A stretch of 64,000 nt of DNA from Chromatiaceae bacterium (GTDB lineage Bacteria > Pseudomonadota > Gammaproteobacteria > Chromatiales > Chromatiaceae): contig JACKMP010000003.1 in NCBI GenBank assembly GCA_024235315.1, forward strand, positions 1-64,000, given 5' to 3'. This document shows, one piece after another, positions 31,220 to 40,807 of the stretch. Within the stretch, counting starts at the first letter, position 1, and each line of letters starts with the position of its first letter. The position numbers and the translations under genes are program-made. The notes under the pieces are model-generated. The model had not been told where the DNA came from. It saw only the letters and a program-made list of their open reading frames with translations, and searched no databases.

Positions 31220-32721
31220 GATGTCCTGGCCTCGCGATAGAGTGATTCGACGGCTTTTTCATGCCGCGCATAAACGGCGTCCCGGCGGATGCGGCCGGTG
31301 CCTGTCAACAGGCCGTTGTGCGGTGAGAACGGCGCATCCGCAAAGACCCAGCGGACCACCCGCGCATAGTCCGGCAACGCCCTGTTGGTACGGGCCAGCG
31401 CCGACTCGATATCGGCCGGCGTAGCGCCTCCGTCCGGCACGATGACCGCCACGTTGTAGGGCCTCGCCTCACCGAATACCGCAGCCTGCGCGATAGCGGG
31501 CTCGAGGGTGAGTTCACGCTCGACCCATTCGGGGGCGACGTTACGTCCGAACGCGGTGATGAACACGTTGCGGCGCCGCCCCTTCAGGTGCAGGAAGCCT
31601 GCCGGGTCGATCTCGCCGATGTCCCCGGTCGGCCAGGATGCCGGCGGCGCCTCGGATTCGCCGAGGTATCCACCGAAGGCCGCCCCCTGCACCACCACCT
31701 CACCGTCCGCAGCAAGGCCCAGACGTACGTGCGGCAACGGCCTTCCTACACTGCCCGCCCGGTGATGGGTCGGGGTGTTGAGGCATACCACCGATGCACA
31801 TTCCGACAGGCCGTAACCCTCGAAGACCGGAAGGCCTAGCGCGCCTGCCCGTTGCAGCAGCCGTGGTGAGACCGGTGCACCGCCAACTGCGGCGAAGCGC
31901 AGCGCCAGACGGATGCCACTATCGTGCTCCATCGCCTCCACGACCCCCTGCAGGGTCTGCGGGGTGAAGATCGCCGTCGACGCCGCCGCGTCTGCGAGCG
32001 CCATTGCCATCGTCCGCCCATCGAGCGCCGAAGAACCGCAAAGCCCCACTTGTTGCAGGGGTCGCAGCATGACGGTGGCACCGGCCCACAGCGGTGCGTA
32101 AACACCCGCGATGTTTTCGAGCAGGACAGGCAGCGGCATCAAGACGAGATGACGATCGTTCGCGCCGATTTCCACCGCCTCGACCAGCGACTCGACCACC
32201 GGCCGCATATGATCCCAGCCAAGCACCACCCCCTTCGGCGCGCCCGTGGTACCCGAGGTGAACGTCACCTTGGTGGTACCGGCCGGCAGCGGCACACCCC
32301 TGCGCTGGCGATGCGAGATGACTGTCATCCACGACAGTGTCTGCTTTTCGAACAACAGGTGCGGGACATCGGCACCCAACAGGTCTGCCAGCTGCTCGCG
32401 GATCAACGTCGGCTGGTCGGTGAGCAGCGCGGTGGCGCCGCTCATGCGCACCGCATGGCGCAGCTGACCGGCGGAGAAGAACGCTGGCAGTGGTACCAGG
32501 CAGATACCCAGTTCCATCGCCGCGATATCCAGCACCACCCAGGCCGGGCCGTTTTCCAGCGACACCGCCAGCACCTCGACGGCAGTATCCCGCAGCCAGG
32601 TCATCGTGGCCTCGATCTGTGCCGCCAGGGCCGCGAAATCCATTGCCCCGCCCGGCCAATGCAGCGCGCAGGCAGCGGGCTGTTGCCGCGCATGTGCCCG
32701 CAGTCGTGAAAGCAAGGTCAT
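31216..32721 (-). CDS. AMP-dependent ligase/acyl-CoA synthetase, catalytic lysine changed
   Basis: The 501-residue ANL-superfamily protein starts at ATG 32721, overlapping the previous stop as ATGA; a longer in-frame start is rejected. It has core motif A3 TFTSGTTGAPKG, A5 GYGLSECAS, A7 SWPTGDIGEID and A8 GRRRNVFITAFGRN. At A10 the usual lysine (as in NGxLTPTxKxKR) is arginine: NGLLTGTGRIRRDAV. The lysine drives adenylation, so activity may be lowered or limited to the thioester half-reaction. It probably activates a carboxylate, fatty-acid-like by similarity to FadD/long-chain type. It is second in the four-gene operon. Confidence 0.88.
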   Translation of the reverse strand: MTLLSRLRAHARQQPAACALHWPGGAMDFAALAAQIEATMTWLRDTAVEVLAVSLENGPAWVVLDIAAMELGICLVPLPAFFSAGQLRHAVRMSGATALLTDQPTLIREQLADLLGADVPHLLFEKQTLSWMTVISHRQRRGVPLPAGTTKVTFTSGTTGAPKGVVLGWDHMRPVVESLVEAVEIGANDRHLVLMPLPVLLENIAGVYAPLWAGATVMLRPLQQVGLCGSSALDGRTMAMALADAAASTAIFTPQTLQGVVEAMEHDSGIRLALRFAAVGGAPVSPRLLQRAGALGLPVFEGYGLSECASVVCLNTPTHHRAGSVGRPLPHVRLGLAADGEVVVQGAAFGGYLGESEAPPASWPTGDIGEIDPAGFLHLKGRRRNVFITAFGRNVAPEWVERELTLEPAIAQAAVFGEARPYNVAVIVPDGGATPADIESALARTNRALPDYARVVRWVFADAPFSPHNGLLTGTGRIRRDAVYARHEKAVESLYREARTS

Positions 32722-33386
32722 GCCGCGAGCCGTCCCGCCTGCAGGGCTCCGCACCACAGGGCAGTCAATGCACACTCGCTTTCGAACAGGCGCGACAGGA
32801 CTGCGTGGCTCTGCGCCACACTTGCCGCCATCACACGTGGTCCCTGAACGTAGTAGCTGCCCCAGCGAGCCTGCTCCTGTTGCGAAAGCCGGTCCGGGTC
32901 GGCCGGACCCAGGTCAATCAGGTCGACACCGAGACGGCGAAACGCGTTGCGCAGTTCGGGGCCACAGGTGAACACCGCCCATTGCCGTGCGGCGCTGTGC
33001 AGATAGGCGGTAAGTGCCGTGATCAGCCACCGACCGCCGCCGGCGCTGCCGACCGCGAAGTTTCCCACCTCCACCAGTGCCTTGCGGTCCACCCACTGAC
33101 CGCACGCGGTACCCAGCGCCTGTTCGACGGGCTGGTCCAGATAGCGTTCGAGGAACAGCTGCTGATCACCGGGACTGCGCAGACCAAGAGCGGCCAGCAG
33201 ACGCCCGCCGTCATTGCGCAGCGTCATCAGCATCGGCAGGAAGTGTCCGATACGCGCGCCGTAGGCAGCGAGAAAGGCCTCGCGCACGAAGGTCTCGACT
33301 TCGTGACGCCGGGTCGCCTCGGGGCCATCGAGCTGCACCAGCGTCGGCACATCGGCATGGCGCCGGTGTCCGGTCTTGAACGTCAT
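32718..33386 (-). CDS. Thermostable-hemolysin (T_hemolysin) family protein
   Basis: The 222-residue protein is recognised as the family named after the Vibrio thermostable hemolysin. Landmarks are a central NFAVGSAGGGRWLITALTAYL and a later LRRLGVDLIDLGPADPDRL-type segment with WGSYY. The fold is likely acyltransferase-like (GNAT/homoserine-lactone-synthase style), from the overall pattern, not proven. No signal peptide or membrane segment is seen, so a lytic role is doubtful. It is the first gene of the operon and would supply or use an acyl group with the AMP ligase that follows. Confidence 0.8.
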   Translation of the reverse strand: MTFKTGHRRHADVPTLVQLDGPEATRRHEVETFVREAFLAAYGARIGHFLPMLMTLRNDGGRLLAALGLRSPGDQQLFLERYLDQPVEQALGTACGQWVDRKALVEVGNFAVGSAGGGRWLITALTAYLHSAARQWAVFTCGPELRNAFRRLGVDLIDLGPADPDRLSQQEQARWGSYYVQGPRVMAASVAQSHAVLSRLFESECALTALWCGALQAGRLAA

Positions 33387-33489
33387 TTGCTATGCCCTCC
33401 ACTGCTCATGGCGGGGCATTCTGGATCGCACTGCTTAAGCGAGTATTAACGGCTGCCGGACGACAACGACAGACCGGAGCAGGGGCTCG

Positions 33490-35190
33490 CTATGTCCTGA
33501 GGCACATCGATTGGCCTTTACGCACCGCTTCATCGAGATCGCGCGCAAACTCGATCTTTCCAACACGTTTGCGGATACCGGCACGCCGCAGCTTGAGGAT
33601 CATGCGCGGCAACAGGGCATTGATCACCAGCGCGATGCCGCGGCCATTGAGGTCCTTGACGATGGACTCCATTGCCACAATCGCGCTCATGTCGATCATG
33701 TTCACTTCTTCCATGTCGAGAATCACCACCCTGACCCCGGGGGTCACATCGGCCAGGGCCCTCAAGGCCTTCTGTGCAGTACCGAAGAACAGCGGCCCGT
33801 TGATGTCGTAGACCACGACCTCCCCCGGGACACCGGCCAGGTTGTCGTGTTCCGGGCGCAGTGACCGCGTCTGGGCGAGATCGATGCTGCGGCGCACGAA
33901 CAATACGCCGGCCAGCCCCATACCGACCGCAACGGCGATCGTCATGTCGAACAGTACGGTGAGCGAAAAGCAGGTCAGCAGCACGATGACGTCGTCGCGC
34001 GGCGCAATGCGCAGGGTGCGGACGAAATGCCGTGCTTCGCTCATGTTCCAGGCCACCACGAGCAACAGGGCGGCCATCGTGGCCATCGGGATATACGCGA
34101 GCAGCGGCGACAGGAAAATGATCGCAACCAGGATGAACAGGCCGTGAGTGACCGAGGACAGTGGCGAGGTGCCACCGGCCCTGACGTTGACCGCCGTGCG
34201 GGCAATGGCGGCAGTCGCGGGTATACCGCCGAAAAAGGGGGCGACCATATTGCCGATACCCTGGCCAATCAATTCGTCGTTGGGGCTGTGCTTTCTGCCT
34301 GACATGCCATCTGACACCACGGCGCACAGCAATGATTCTATCGCCCCAAGGATCGCGATCGTGAATGCACTGGGCAGCAGGGTGCGAATCAGCTCCAGGG
34401 TAAAACCGACCGGTTCGCCGTCGGCGTCCGTCGGTGTCGCAAGCCATGAAAACGTCGGCGGCAGTGGCGGAATCCCGTGTCCACCGATACCGTTCATCTC
34501 GTATTGGAAACGTGTCCCGATGGTGGAGACGGCATAGCCGTCACCCAACCCGCCCAGTATCCAGGCCAGCAATGAACCGACCACCACCGCGACCAGGTGA
34601 CCAGGCACCTTGATGTTCAACCGTGGCCAGCTGAGCAGCACCAGCAGGGTGACAGCGCCCACCAGAAATTCCGTCGGGTCGAGCGTTCCCAGTGCCTGCA
34701 CAATGGTCATCACCTTGTCGGTGAAATGGCCGTCGAGAGAAGGGATGGCCAGACCCAGGAAGTCCTTGATCTGCAGCGTCGCGATGACGACCCCGATCCC
34801 GGCCGTGAATCCGATGATCACTGGATAGGGGACAATTTCAATCAGGCGGCCGAGGCGTGCCAGTCCCATAAGCACCAGGATGACCCCGGCCATGAAGCCG
34901 GCGATCAACAGGCCGCCGATGCCGTGCTCCTGGACGATCGGCAGCAGCACGACCACGAATGCCGCTGTGGGCCCTGAGATGTTCACCGCCGAGCCCCCGG
35001 CCAGTGCAATTACAACACCCGCGACGATCGCCGTGTACAGGCCGTGCTGCGGTGGCACGCCGCTGGCTATTGCCAGGGCCATCGAAAGCGGCAATGCGAT
35101 GATGCCGACCGTCAGACCCGCCAGCAGATTGGCACGGATGCTGGCCGGCGAAAGCTCGCCGCGTAGAGCCCTGCGTGATGCGGAGAACAT
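33490..35190 (-). CDS. SulP-family anion transporter with STAS domain
   Basis: The 566-residue carrier starts at ATG 35190 (MFSASRRALRGELS). It has about 12-14 membrane helices with SulP landmarks (NLLAGLTVGIIALPLSMALAIA and GPTAAFVVVLLPI) and a C-terminal STAS domain (about 445-560, VVYDINGPLFFGTAQKAL and VVILDMEEVNMIDMSAI). Substrate may be sulfate, bicarbonate or a dicarboxylate; SulP members close to this are called sulfate permeases. In a sulfur oxidiser, sulfate or bicarbonate transport is plausible. It is a single gene. Confidence 0.9.
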   Translation of the reverse strand: MFSASRRALRGELSPASIRANLLAGLTVGIIALPLSMALAIASGVPPQHGLYTAIVAGVVIALAGGSAVNISGPTAAFVVVLLPIVQEHGIGGLLIAGFMAGVILVLMGLARLGRLIEIVPYPVIIGFTAGIGVVIATLQIKDFLGLAIPSLDGHFTDKVMTIVQALGTLDPTEFLVGAVTLLVLLSWPRLNIKVPGHLVAVVVGSLLAWILGGLGDGYAVSTIGTRFQYEMNGIGGHGIPPLPPTFSWLATPTDADGEPVGFTLELIRTLLPSAFTIAILGAIESLLCAVVSDGMSGRKHSPNDELIGQGIGNMVAPFFGGIPATAAIARTAVNVRAGGTSPLSSVTHGLFILVAIIFLSPLLAYIPMATMAALLLVVAWNMSEARHFVRTLRIAPRDDVIVLLTCFSLTVLFDMTIAVAVGMGLAGVLFVRRSIDLAQTRSLRPEHDNLAGVPGEVVVYDINGPLFFGTAQKALRALADVTPGVRVVILDMEEVNMIDMSAIVAMESIVKDLNGRGIALVINALLPRMILKLRRAGIRKRVGKIEFARDLDEAVRKGQSMCLRT

Positions 35191-35317
35191 CGGTTTACCT
35201 TTGGGTTCGTTGGGACAATGGTCGCGCCGGGAGGGTGCCAGGAACACCGCGGAATTTCGGCGTCACCATGATCGGGGTTCGAACAGATACTTGTAAATAC
35301 AGGGAGTGGCGACCCGG

Positions 35318-35890
35318 TCAGCTGATCCGCCGCACGCTGTAGCGGCCGGGCACTCCACCTTCGCGCACGATGTCGAGCATGCGCACCGGGAACCTGCCCT
35401 GTGCCCGATCGGCGAAGTACAGCCGAAGGGCCTCGCTGACGGTCGGAAAGGCCATCTGCTCCCAGGGAATATCACGTTCGGTGACCAGTTCAACCTCGAG
35501 GCTCTCCTCGCCCGGCGAGAAGTCCAGGTCAAGCAACTGGCCGCGAAACAACATGTAGACCTGGTTGATGTGTGGCAGGTTGACGGTGACGTACAGATCA
35601 TCGATCGCGACCCGCGCGTTCGCCTCTTCCAGGGTCTCGCGCAGTGCGGCCTCGTAGGTGGTCTCACCGTTCTCCATGAAACCGGCAGGCACGGTCCACA
35701 GGCCGTGGCGCGGCTCGATCGCACGCCGGCACATCAGCACCTTGTCATCCCAATGCGCGATACAACCGGCCACCACCTTGGGATTGTGGTAGTGCACGGT
35801 GCCGCAGTGATCACAGATATGACGCGGCCGGTTGTCGCCCTGCGGGACACCGACCCGTACCTCACCGCCACACACACTGCAGAACTTCAT
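35318..35890 (-). CDS. NUDIX hydrolase with N-terminal zinc ribbon
   Basis: The 190-residue protein begins with a four-cysteine zinc ribbon (CSVCGG at 4-9, CDHCG at 26-30), followed by a NUDIX domain with the box GFMENGETTYEAALRETLEE (about 71-90). The last position of the box is Ala in place of Gly. Zinc-ribbon NUDIX proteins of this type (NudC/YjaD-like family) hydrolyse NADH or related dinucleotides, but this shorter form lacks the extra N-terminal domain of NudC. Its exact substrate cannot be named. Confidence 0.9.
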   Translation of the reverse strand: MKFCSVCGGEVRVGVPQGDNRPRHICDHCGTVHYHNPKVVAGCIAHWDDKVLMCRRAIEPRHGLWTVPAGFMENGETTYEAALRETLEEANARVAIDDLYVTVNLPHINQVYMLFRGQLLDLDFSPGEESLEVELVTERDIPWEQMAFPTVSEALRLYFADRAQGRFPVRMLDIVREGGVPGRYSVRRIS

Positions 35891-35936
35891 GTTTCGTCCA
35901 GCCTGTTTTTGCTCATGATAGCAGGCCGCTGCGCGG

Positions 35937-37577
35937 CTACTGCGGGCACCCCTGTGGTATCAGCCCGACCTGCCGGCCGCTGTCGAAAGTGATGCCAATC
36001 ACATCGCAATATCGTGCGTCCACCCTCACCCGCAGCGTATTGGGATCGACCACCTCGAGTGTCACCCGGTTGCCGCGCAGGTGCTCTGTCCGCGTGCCCA
36101 GCACCGTGTAGGGACTGTCCGCCAGAGGCGGCAGATACAGCAGGTAGTCGATCCCGTTACGCACCGTGAAACGTTGCCACGCACGGTCTGCGGTCAGCAG
36201 CGGCACACCCAAACCGAGCGTGGTGAACGACCAATCGAAATGCCGCGGCACCCCGTCAACCCGCGCCTCAACCTGTGCACCATACCGCGCACCCCAGGCC
36301 AGACGGTTCAGCGGAAACAGTGCGAACTCGTGATCACTCAGCAGATGGTTCGGGTCGTTCCCGCTGTCCAGCAGACGTACCGGCTCGACCGCGCCCGGGT
36401 TGTCACCGTCGGTGCGGAACAGGCGGAAACTGGTCAGCTCGACCTCCTGTGCACGTGCCGGGTTGAACTGGATTGACAGCGGAAAGCCTGACACCTCGAA
36501 ATCTGGCAGGGGGTCGGGCTCCTCGATGAAGAACGCGGGGACCACATCCGTGGCGCCCTCCGGCGGCCACAACACCACCTCGGGCAGTGCCTTCCGGCGT
36601 GCCGTGTCGAGTTGCTCCAGGTACTCGATGCGTATATCGGCCCCCGTCGCACACGGTCGGCGGTAGCGCCCCGAATCGGTATAGCGCGCGCTGTCCGGCA
36701 AGGCCGCACACTGCGCCTCGAACCACTCGGCATACACCTGTCGTGGGCCCTCACAGATCTCGTAATAGTGACCGCTCGGCCGGTACACCGCCGCTTCCGG
36801 CGGTTTGTTGCACAATGCCTTGAACCAGGTGGCATCGACCCGTGTGCCGTTCTCGCACGGGACAAAGTAGCGCCCGTGGCCGCCAAACGCCGCCTCGCGC
36901 GGCGGTCGCTCGCACAGCGCTGCCATGTAGCCGGCGTCCAGCCGCAGGCCGTTCGGGCAGGCAATCGGGTGTGACGGCCGAAACAGCGCGTCGGCAGGCA
37001 GGTCCGCGCACATGGCGTCATAGTGATCACGCGTCATTGCCGTCCCGAGGCAATCCACCGGCGTGCGGTACGAGGCCTCGGCCGGTGACGTTTGACACAG
37101 ACCGGCGATGTCGGAGCGACCGAGCAGATAGACGTGTGAACGCTCTCCCGCAGCCACCCCGAGTTGATCGGCCTCCAGATCGAGGAACGTCAGGCGATGG
37201 TAGATGGCGCTCATCAGGCCGGTCATCGCGCTGTCCCCATCCGGATAACCCATGCTGACGTTTTCCAGTACCTCCCGATGCGGATAACCGGCGGCCAGCG
37301 CCCTGGCGGCCGGGGTCTCACCACTGAATCCGTCGTCACCCGGACGCTGGGCATGCGCTGTCATGCCCTGGGGTGTCCTGCCGGGTTCACGGTGACGATC
37401 GAGGTAGTCGGCATGGCGCTGCGCCGCCAGGTTCAGCGTCTCGTCGGGCAGCAGCAGGCCAAGCCCGGCCTGGCGGCGCTGTTGATTGACCCTATCGAGA
37501 TCACTGTCCGCCCGAGCGGGCGCGTTGGCGATGAGCAGGATCATGACAAGGAGATGACGCGAAAACTGAAGATGCAT
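35937..37577 (-). CDS. Secreted CAP/SCP domain protein with paired-cysteine repeats
   Basis: The 546-residue protein starts at ATG 37577 with a signal peptide (cleavage near PARA-DS, about residue 23). The CAP domain covers about 25-155 (VNQQRRQAGLG, then HADYLDRHRE and ENVSMGYPDG). Next come five units of about 29-34 residues (about 155-325), each with one internal and one terminal cysteine and a Y/W before the terminal one, such as GHYYEIC then YAEWFEAQC. A C-terminal beta-rich part (from about 345) includes a bacterial Ig-like segment (VVLWPPEGATDVVPAF). The paired cysteines imply disulfides in the periplasm or outside. The role is unknown. Confidence 0.75.
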   Translation of the reverse strand: MHLQFSRHLLVMILLIANAPARADSDLDRVNQQRRQAGLGLLLPDETLNLAAQRHADYLDRHREPGRTPQGMTAHAQRPGDDGFSGETPAARALAAGYPHREVLENVSMGYPDGDSAMTGLMSAIYHRLTFLDLEADQLGVAAGERSHVYLLGRSDIAGLCQTSPAEASYRTPVDCLGTAMTRDHYDAMCADLPADALFRPSHPIACPNGLRLDAGYMAALCERPPREAAFGGHGRYFVPCENGTRVDATWFKALCNKPPEAAVYRPSGHYYEICEGPRQVYAEWFEAQCAALPDSARYTDSGRYRRPCATGADIRIEYLEQLDTARRKALPEVVLWPPEGATDVVPAFFIEEPDPLPDFEVSGFPLSIQFNPARAQEVELTSFRLFRTDGDNPGAVEPVRLLDSGNDPNHLLSDHEFALFPLNRLAWGARYGAQVEARVDGVPRHFDWSFTTLGLGVPLLTADRAWQRFTVRNGIDYLLYLPPLADSPYTVLGTRTEHLRGNRVTLEVVDPNTLRVRVDARYCDVIGITFDSGRQVGLIPQGCPQ

Positions 37578-37751
37578 GGGGTGCTGCCGCCGGAAGCCTG
37601 CCCCGCAGGATAAACCAGGCCCCTGCACCCGGTGAGGGAACCGCCGTGGATGCCACGGCATGAAATACCGGGGAGCCGGGCGACAGCACCTCGCCTCATT
37701 GCCGCTGGCGGGTTAGCATTGGCGCGAATTTCAGCAACCGTCAACCTGGCC

Positions 37752-39263
37752 ATGCCCGAAGTACCGACCAACGCCAGTACGCCGGAGACGGTCGCCGCCG
37801 TCGATCTCGGCTCCAACAGTTTCCACATGATCGTGGGCAAGCTGGACAACAAACAACTGGTCATCGTCGACCGCCTGCGCGACGCGGTGCGCCTCGGCGG
37901 CGGTCTGCTGCCGGACAAGACGCTCAGTGCCGACGCCTGGGAACGCGCACTGGAGAGCCTGTCGCGCATGGGACAACGGCTGCGTGCGCTCCCGCACCAT
38001 GCGGTACGCGCGGTCGGCACCAACACCATGCGGCAGATACGCGACGGCGGCGCCTTTCTCAAGGCGGCCGAAGATGCCCTGGGACACCCGATCGAGGTGA
38101 TCGGCGGTCGCGAAGAGGCGCGCCTGGTGTATCTGGGTGTCGCCCACGGCCTGGCGCCCGGTGACGAGACGCGCCTGGTGGTCGACATCGGCGGCGGCAG
38201 CACCGAGGTCATCCTTGGCGAAGGGCTGCAGCCGCGCGAGCGCGAAAGCGTGTTCATGGGCTGCGTAAGCATGACCGGGCGATTCTTCGCCGGTGGCAAG
38301 ATCAGCGACGAGGCGATGGAAAAGGCGGTGCTGGCCGGCCGGGTCGAGCTGCGCCCGATCCGCCGCATGTTCCACGCCGGCCAATGGCGCGCAGCGGTCG
38401 GCAGTTCCGGCACGATAAAGGCCATCGAGCGCGTGGTCATCGCCAACGGCTGGAGCGACGAGGGCATCACCAAATCGTCGTTGAAGAAACTGCGACGGGC
38501 CCTGGTCGGTGCGGGCCACATCGACAACGTCAGGCTCGACGGTCTGTCCGACGATCGACGCCCGGTGTTCGCCGGCGGTGTCGCCGTGCTCAGCGCCGTG
38601 TTCAAGGCACTGGACATCGAGCAGATGCAGGTCTCCGATCTGGCACTGCGCGAGGGCCTGCTGTACGAACTGGTCGGCCATATCCACCATATCGATATCC
38701 GCGACTCGACCGTGCAGGCGGTGATGCAGCGTTTCGGGGTGGACAAGAAGCAGGCCAGCCGGGTCGAGACCACCGCACGCGCACTGCTGAGGCAGGTCGC
38801 GGAAAACTGGGAGCTCGACGGGTCCGAGCACACCCTGATGCTGAACTGGGCCAGCCGACTGCACGAAATCGGCCTGGTGGTCTCGCACAACAGCTTTCAC
38901 AAACACGGGGCCTATATCCTCGCGAATGCCGATCTTCCGGGTTTCACCCGCCAGCAGCAGGCGGTGCTGGCGGCGCTGGTGCGGGTACATCGACGACGTT
39001 TCATCGATGCGGAGTTCACCCGGCTGCCTGCTCACATCGGCGGCTGCGCGAAACGCCTTGCCGTGCTGCTGCGTCTTTCTGTCCTGATGCACCGCGGCCG
39101 CGGCGCCAGCCATAAGCCACCGATGAAGATCGTGGTCCAGAATACGGACATCCGCATCGAATTCCCCGAGGAGTGGTTGGCCGAACACCCGCTGACCGAG
39201 GCCGAGATCGCGCGTGAGGCCGAGTACCTGGCGGCCGCCGGATTCACCCTGCAATATGCCTAG
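37752..39263 (+). CDS. ppx: Exopolyphosphatase / GppA family
   Basis: The 503-residue protein starts at ATG 37752 (MPEVPTNAS); the extended upstream frame is unconserved. The actin-like ATPase fold shows AAVDLGSNSFHMIVG, VDIGGGSTEVILGEG, and VGSSGTIKA, typical of Ppx/GppA. It also has the C-terminal HD-like helical extension (about 310-500) that marks the longer Ppx/GppA forms. Ppx hydrolyses polyphosphate and GppA hydrolyses pppGpp; the sequence alone does not separate the two, and Ppx is the better guess from length. Polyphosphate kinase is not next to it here, as it often is. Confidence 0.9.
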   Translation: MPEVPTNASTPETVAAVDLGSNSFHMIVGKLDNKQLVIVDRLRDAVRLGGGLLPDKTLSADAWERALESLSRMGQRLRALPHHAVRAVGTNTMRQIRDGGAFLKAAEDALGHPIEVIGGREEARLVYLGVAHGLAPGDETRLVVDIGGGSTEVILGEGLQPRERESVFMGCVSMTGRFFAGGKISDEAMEKAVLAGRVELRPIRRMFHAGQWRAAVGSSGTIKAIERVVIANGWSDEGITKSSLKKLRRALVGAGHIDNVRLDGLSDDRRPVFAGGVAVLSAVFKALDIEQMQVSDLALREGLLYELVGHIHHIDIRDSTVQAVMQRFGVDKKQASRVETTARALLRQVAENWELDGSEHTLMLNWASRLHEIGLVVSHNSFHKHGAYILANADLPGFTRQQQAVLAALVRVHRRRFIDAEFTRLPAHIGGCAKRLAVLLRLSVLMHRGRGASHKPPMKIVVQNTDIRIEFPEEWLAEHPLTEAEIAREAEYLAAAGFTLQYA

Positions 39264-39326
39264 GTAATTTCTCTTCGTTACGCTGCACACTCCTTCGCCA
39301 TAAAACAAGGACCAGGCGGGAGACAC

Positions 39327-40610
39327 ATGAACGACATCACCGAGGCGTTGGCCGGCTTTGAATTGGGTGACGGAGGTCAAAGTGGCATCATCCAGCCATT
39401 GCCGCGCACCACCAGCCGCGCGATGTGCGCGATGGCGTTCAGCATCGAGTGGCAGAGCGCGCACGCCAGACACACCGACCATCTGGTCGCACGCAAACTC
39501 AATCTGTGGCGTGACATCCTGCCGTTCGAACTCGAACCGGACCTGGTCGACAAGCCGGTCGGTCATGTCGCAAGTCACGCTTTCGCCAAAGGGGAATTGA
39601 TCGTCCCCTATCAGTCCGATCTGTGTTTCAACCTGAGTCAGCGCGCGTTTCACCGCGACCTGCGCAGGAACAACCACATCGAGCCGCGCAGCGGGCGTTT
39701 CTACCCGCGCGCCTTCATCGGCGGATCCCGTGGCATATTCCCCGAGGAGATCCAGCCGTTTCGGATCTGCAAGGCCAGCGACGACATGATCTGTTGCGAC
39801 CTCAACAACCCGCTGGCCGACAAGGCCCTGGACGTCTCGGCGCGCATCCTCGATATCTGGACGGCCGGCGAGGAACACGGTGGCAGTTGCAACGACGTCG
39901 CCGAGATGCTGACCGCCAACGGCCCCGGGATGCAGGCACGCTGGCGCGGCCAGCCCACCGATTTCTGGCAGGACCTTCCCTTTACCCGCATGGCCGGTGA
40001 GCCCGACGCGGCGTTCTACGCGATGCCACGCATGGTCTCGCACATCGACCGTACCGGATCGGCACAGATCGCCTCGCTGTATGGCCGACTGCTGCCTAAG
40101 GGCGGTCACGTGCTCGACTTGATGGCCAGCTGGGAATCGCATCTGCCCGCCGGGCACGGACTGGGCGAGATCGTCGGCCTCGGCATGAACACAGAGGAAC
40201 TGGCAGCCAACCCGCTGTTCGCCGAATACCGCGTACACGATCTCAATCTCGACCCCGTCCTGCCGTATGGTGACGCTGAGTTCGACGCCGTGATCTGCAG
40301 CCTGTCGGTCGAATACCTGACCAAGCCATTCGAGGTTTTCGCCGAGGTGGCACGCGTGCTGCGCCCGGGCGGCCGCTTCGTCGTGACCTTCTCCAACCGC
40401 TGGTTCCCGCCGAAGGCGATTCGGGTCTGGGAGGGCATGCACGAGTTCGAGCGCCCGGGCCTGGTGATGGAGTATTTCCTGCGTGACGGTGCCTTCGACA
40501 GCCTGCAGACCTGGTCGATGCGCGGGCTCCCGCGACCGGCCGGCGACAAGTACGCAACCCGCCACGACGACAGTGACCCGGTATACGCGGTGTGGGGCGA
40601 GAAGACGTGA
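39327..40610 (+). CDS. Class I methyltransferase with extra N-terminal domain
   Basis: The 427-residue protein has an N-terminal region (about 40-205) of unknown fold, rich in charged residues, and a C-terminal methyltransferase domain (about 245-395). The latter has VLDLMASWESHLP, where the usual glycine-rich SAM loop (DxGxGxG) is absent, then LPYGDAEFDAVICSLSVEYL, and a late VLRPGGRFVVTFSNRWFP. This altered first motif is shared by a recognisable group of these proteins (recalled). The function is unknown. Its stop overlaps the GTG of the next gene (GTGA), coupling translation of a three-gene set. Confidence 0.75.
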   Translation: MNDITEALAGFELGDGGQSGIIQPLPRTTSRAMCAMAFSIEWQSAHARHTDHLVARKLNLWRDILPFELEPDLVDKPVGHVASHAFAKGELIVPYQSDLCFNLSQRAFHRDLRRNNHIEPRSGRFYPRAFIGGSRGIFPEEIQPFRICKASDDMICCDLNNPLADKALDVSARILDIWTAGEEHGGSCNDVAEMLTANGPGMQARWRGQPTDFWQDLPFTRMAGEPDAAFYAMPRMVSHIDRTGSAQIASLYGRLLPKGGHVLDLMASWESHLPAGHGLGEIVGLGMNTEELAANPLFAEYRVHDLNLDPVLPYGDAEFDAVICSLSVEYLTKPFEVFAEVARVLRPGGRFVVTFSNRWFPPKAIRVWEGMHEFERPGLVMEYFLRDGAFDSLQTWSMRGLPRPAGDKYATRHDDSDPVYAVWGEKT

Positions 40611-40807
40611 TTCCGCAGGGTATCGACAGCATCGGCTGGATGCAGCAACTCGCGGGCCGGCTCGACCACCTGAAAAGCCGCGCCGAGATCACGTCTGCGC
40701 TGGACGACGTCGAATTCCTGCTCGATGCCCTGGATCCCGAACTGCAGGAGCCGGCCAACCAGTTGGTCGAGGCACTGCGGCGCAAGCTGGAGCAGGCCCG
40801 GTCGTGA
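40607..40807 (+). CDS. Small helical protein of the coupled trio, unknown function
   Basis: The 66-residue protein starts at GTG 40607, overlapping the methyltransferase stop as GTGA. A start at 40592 would add five residues and is less attractive. Its heptad pattern (IDSIGWMQQLAGRLDHLKSRA, then LDDVEFLLDALD) suggests an amphipathic helical hairpin. It is unlike any family I recognise. It ends in a second GTGA overlap with the next gene, a layout that implies a joint complex. Confidence 0.7.
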   Translation: MIPQGIDSIGWMQQLAGRLDHLKSRAEITSALDDVEFLLDALDPELQEPANQLVEALRRKLEQARS

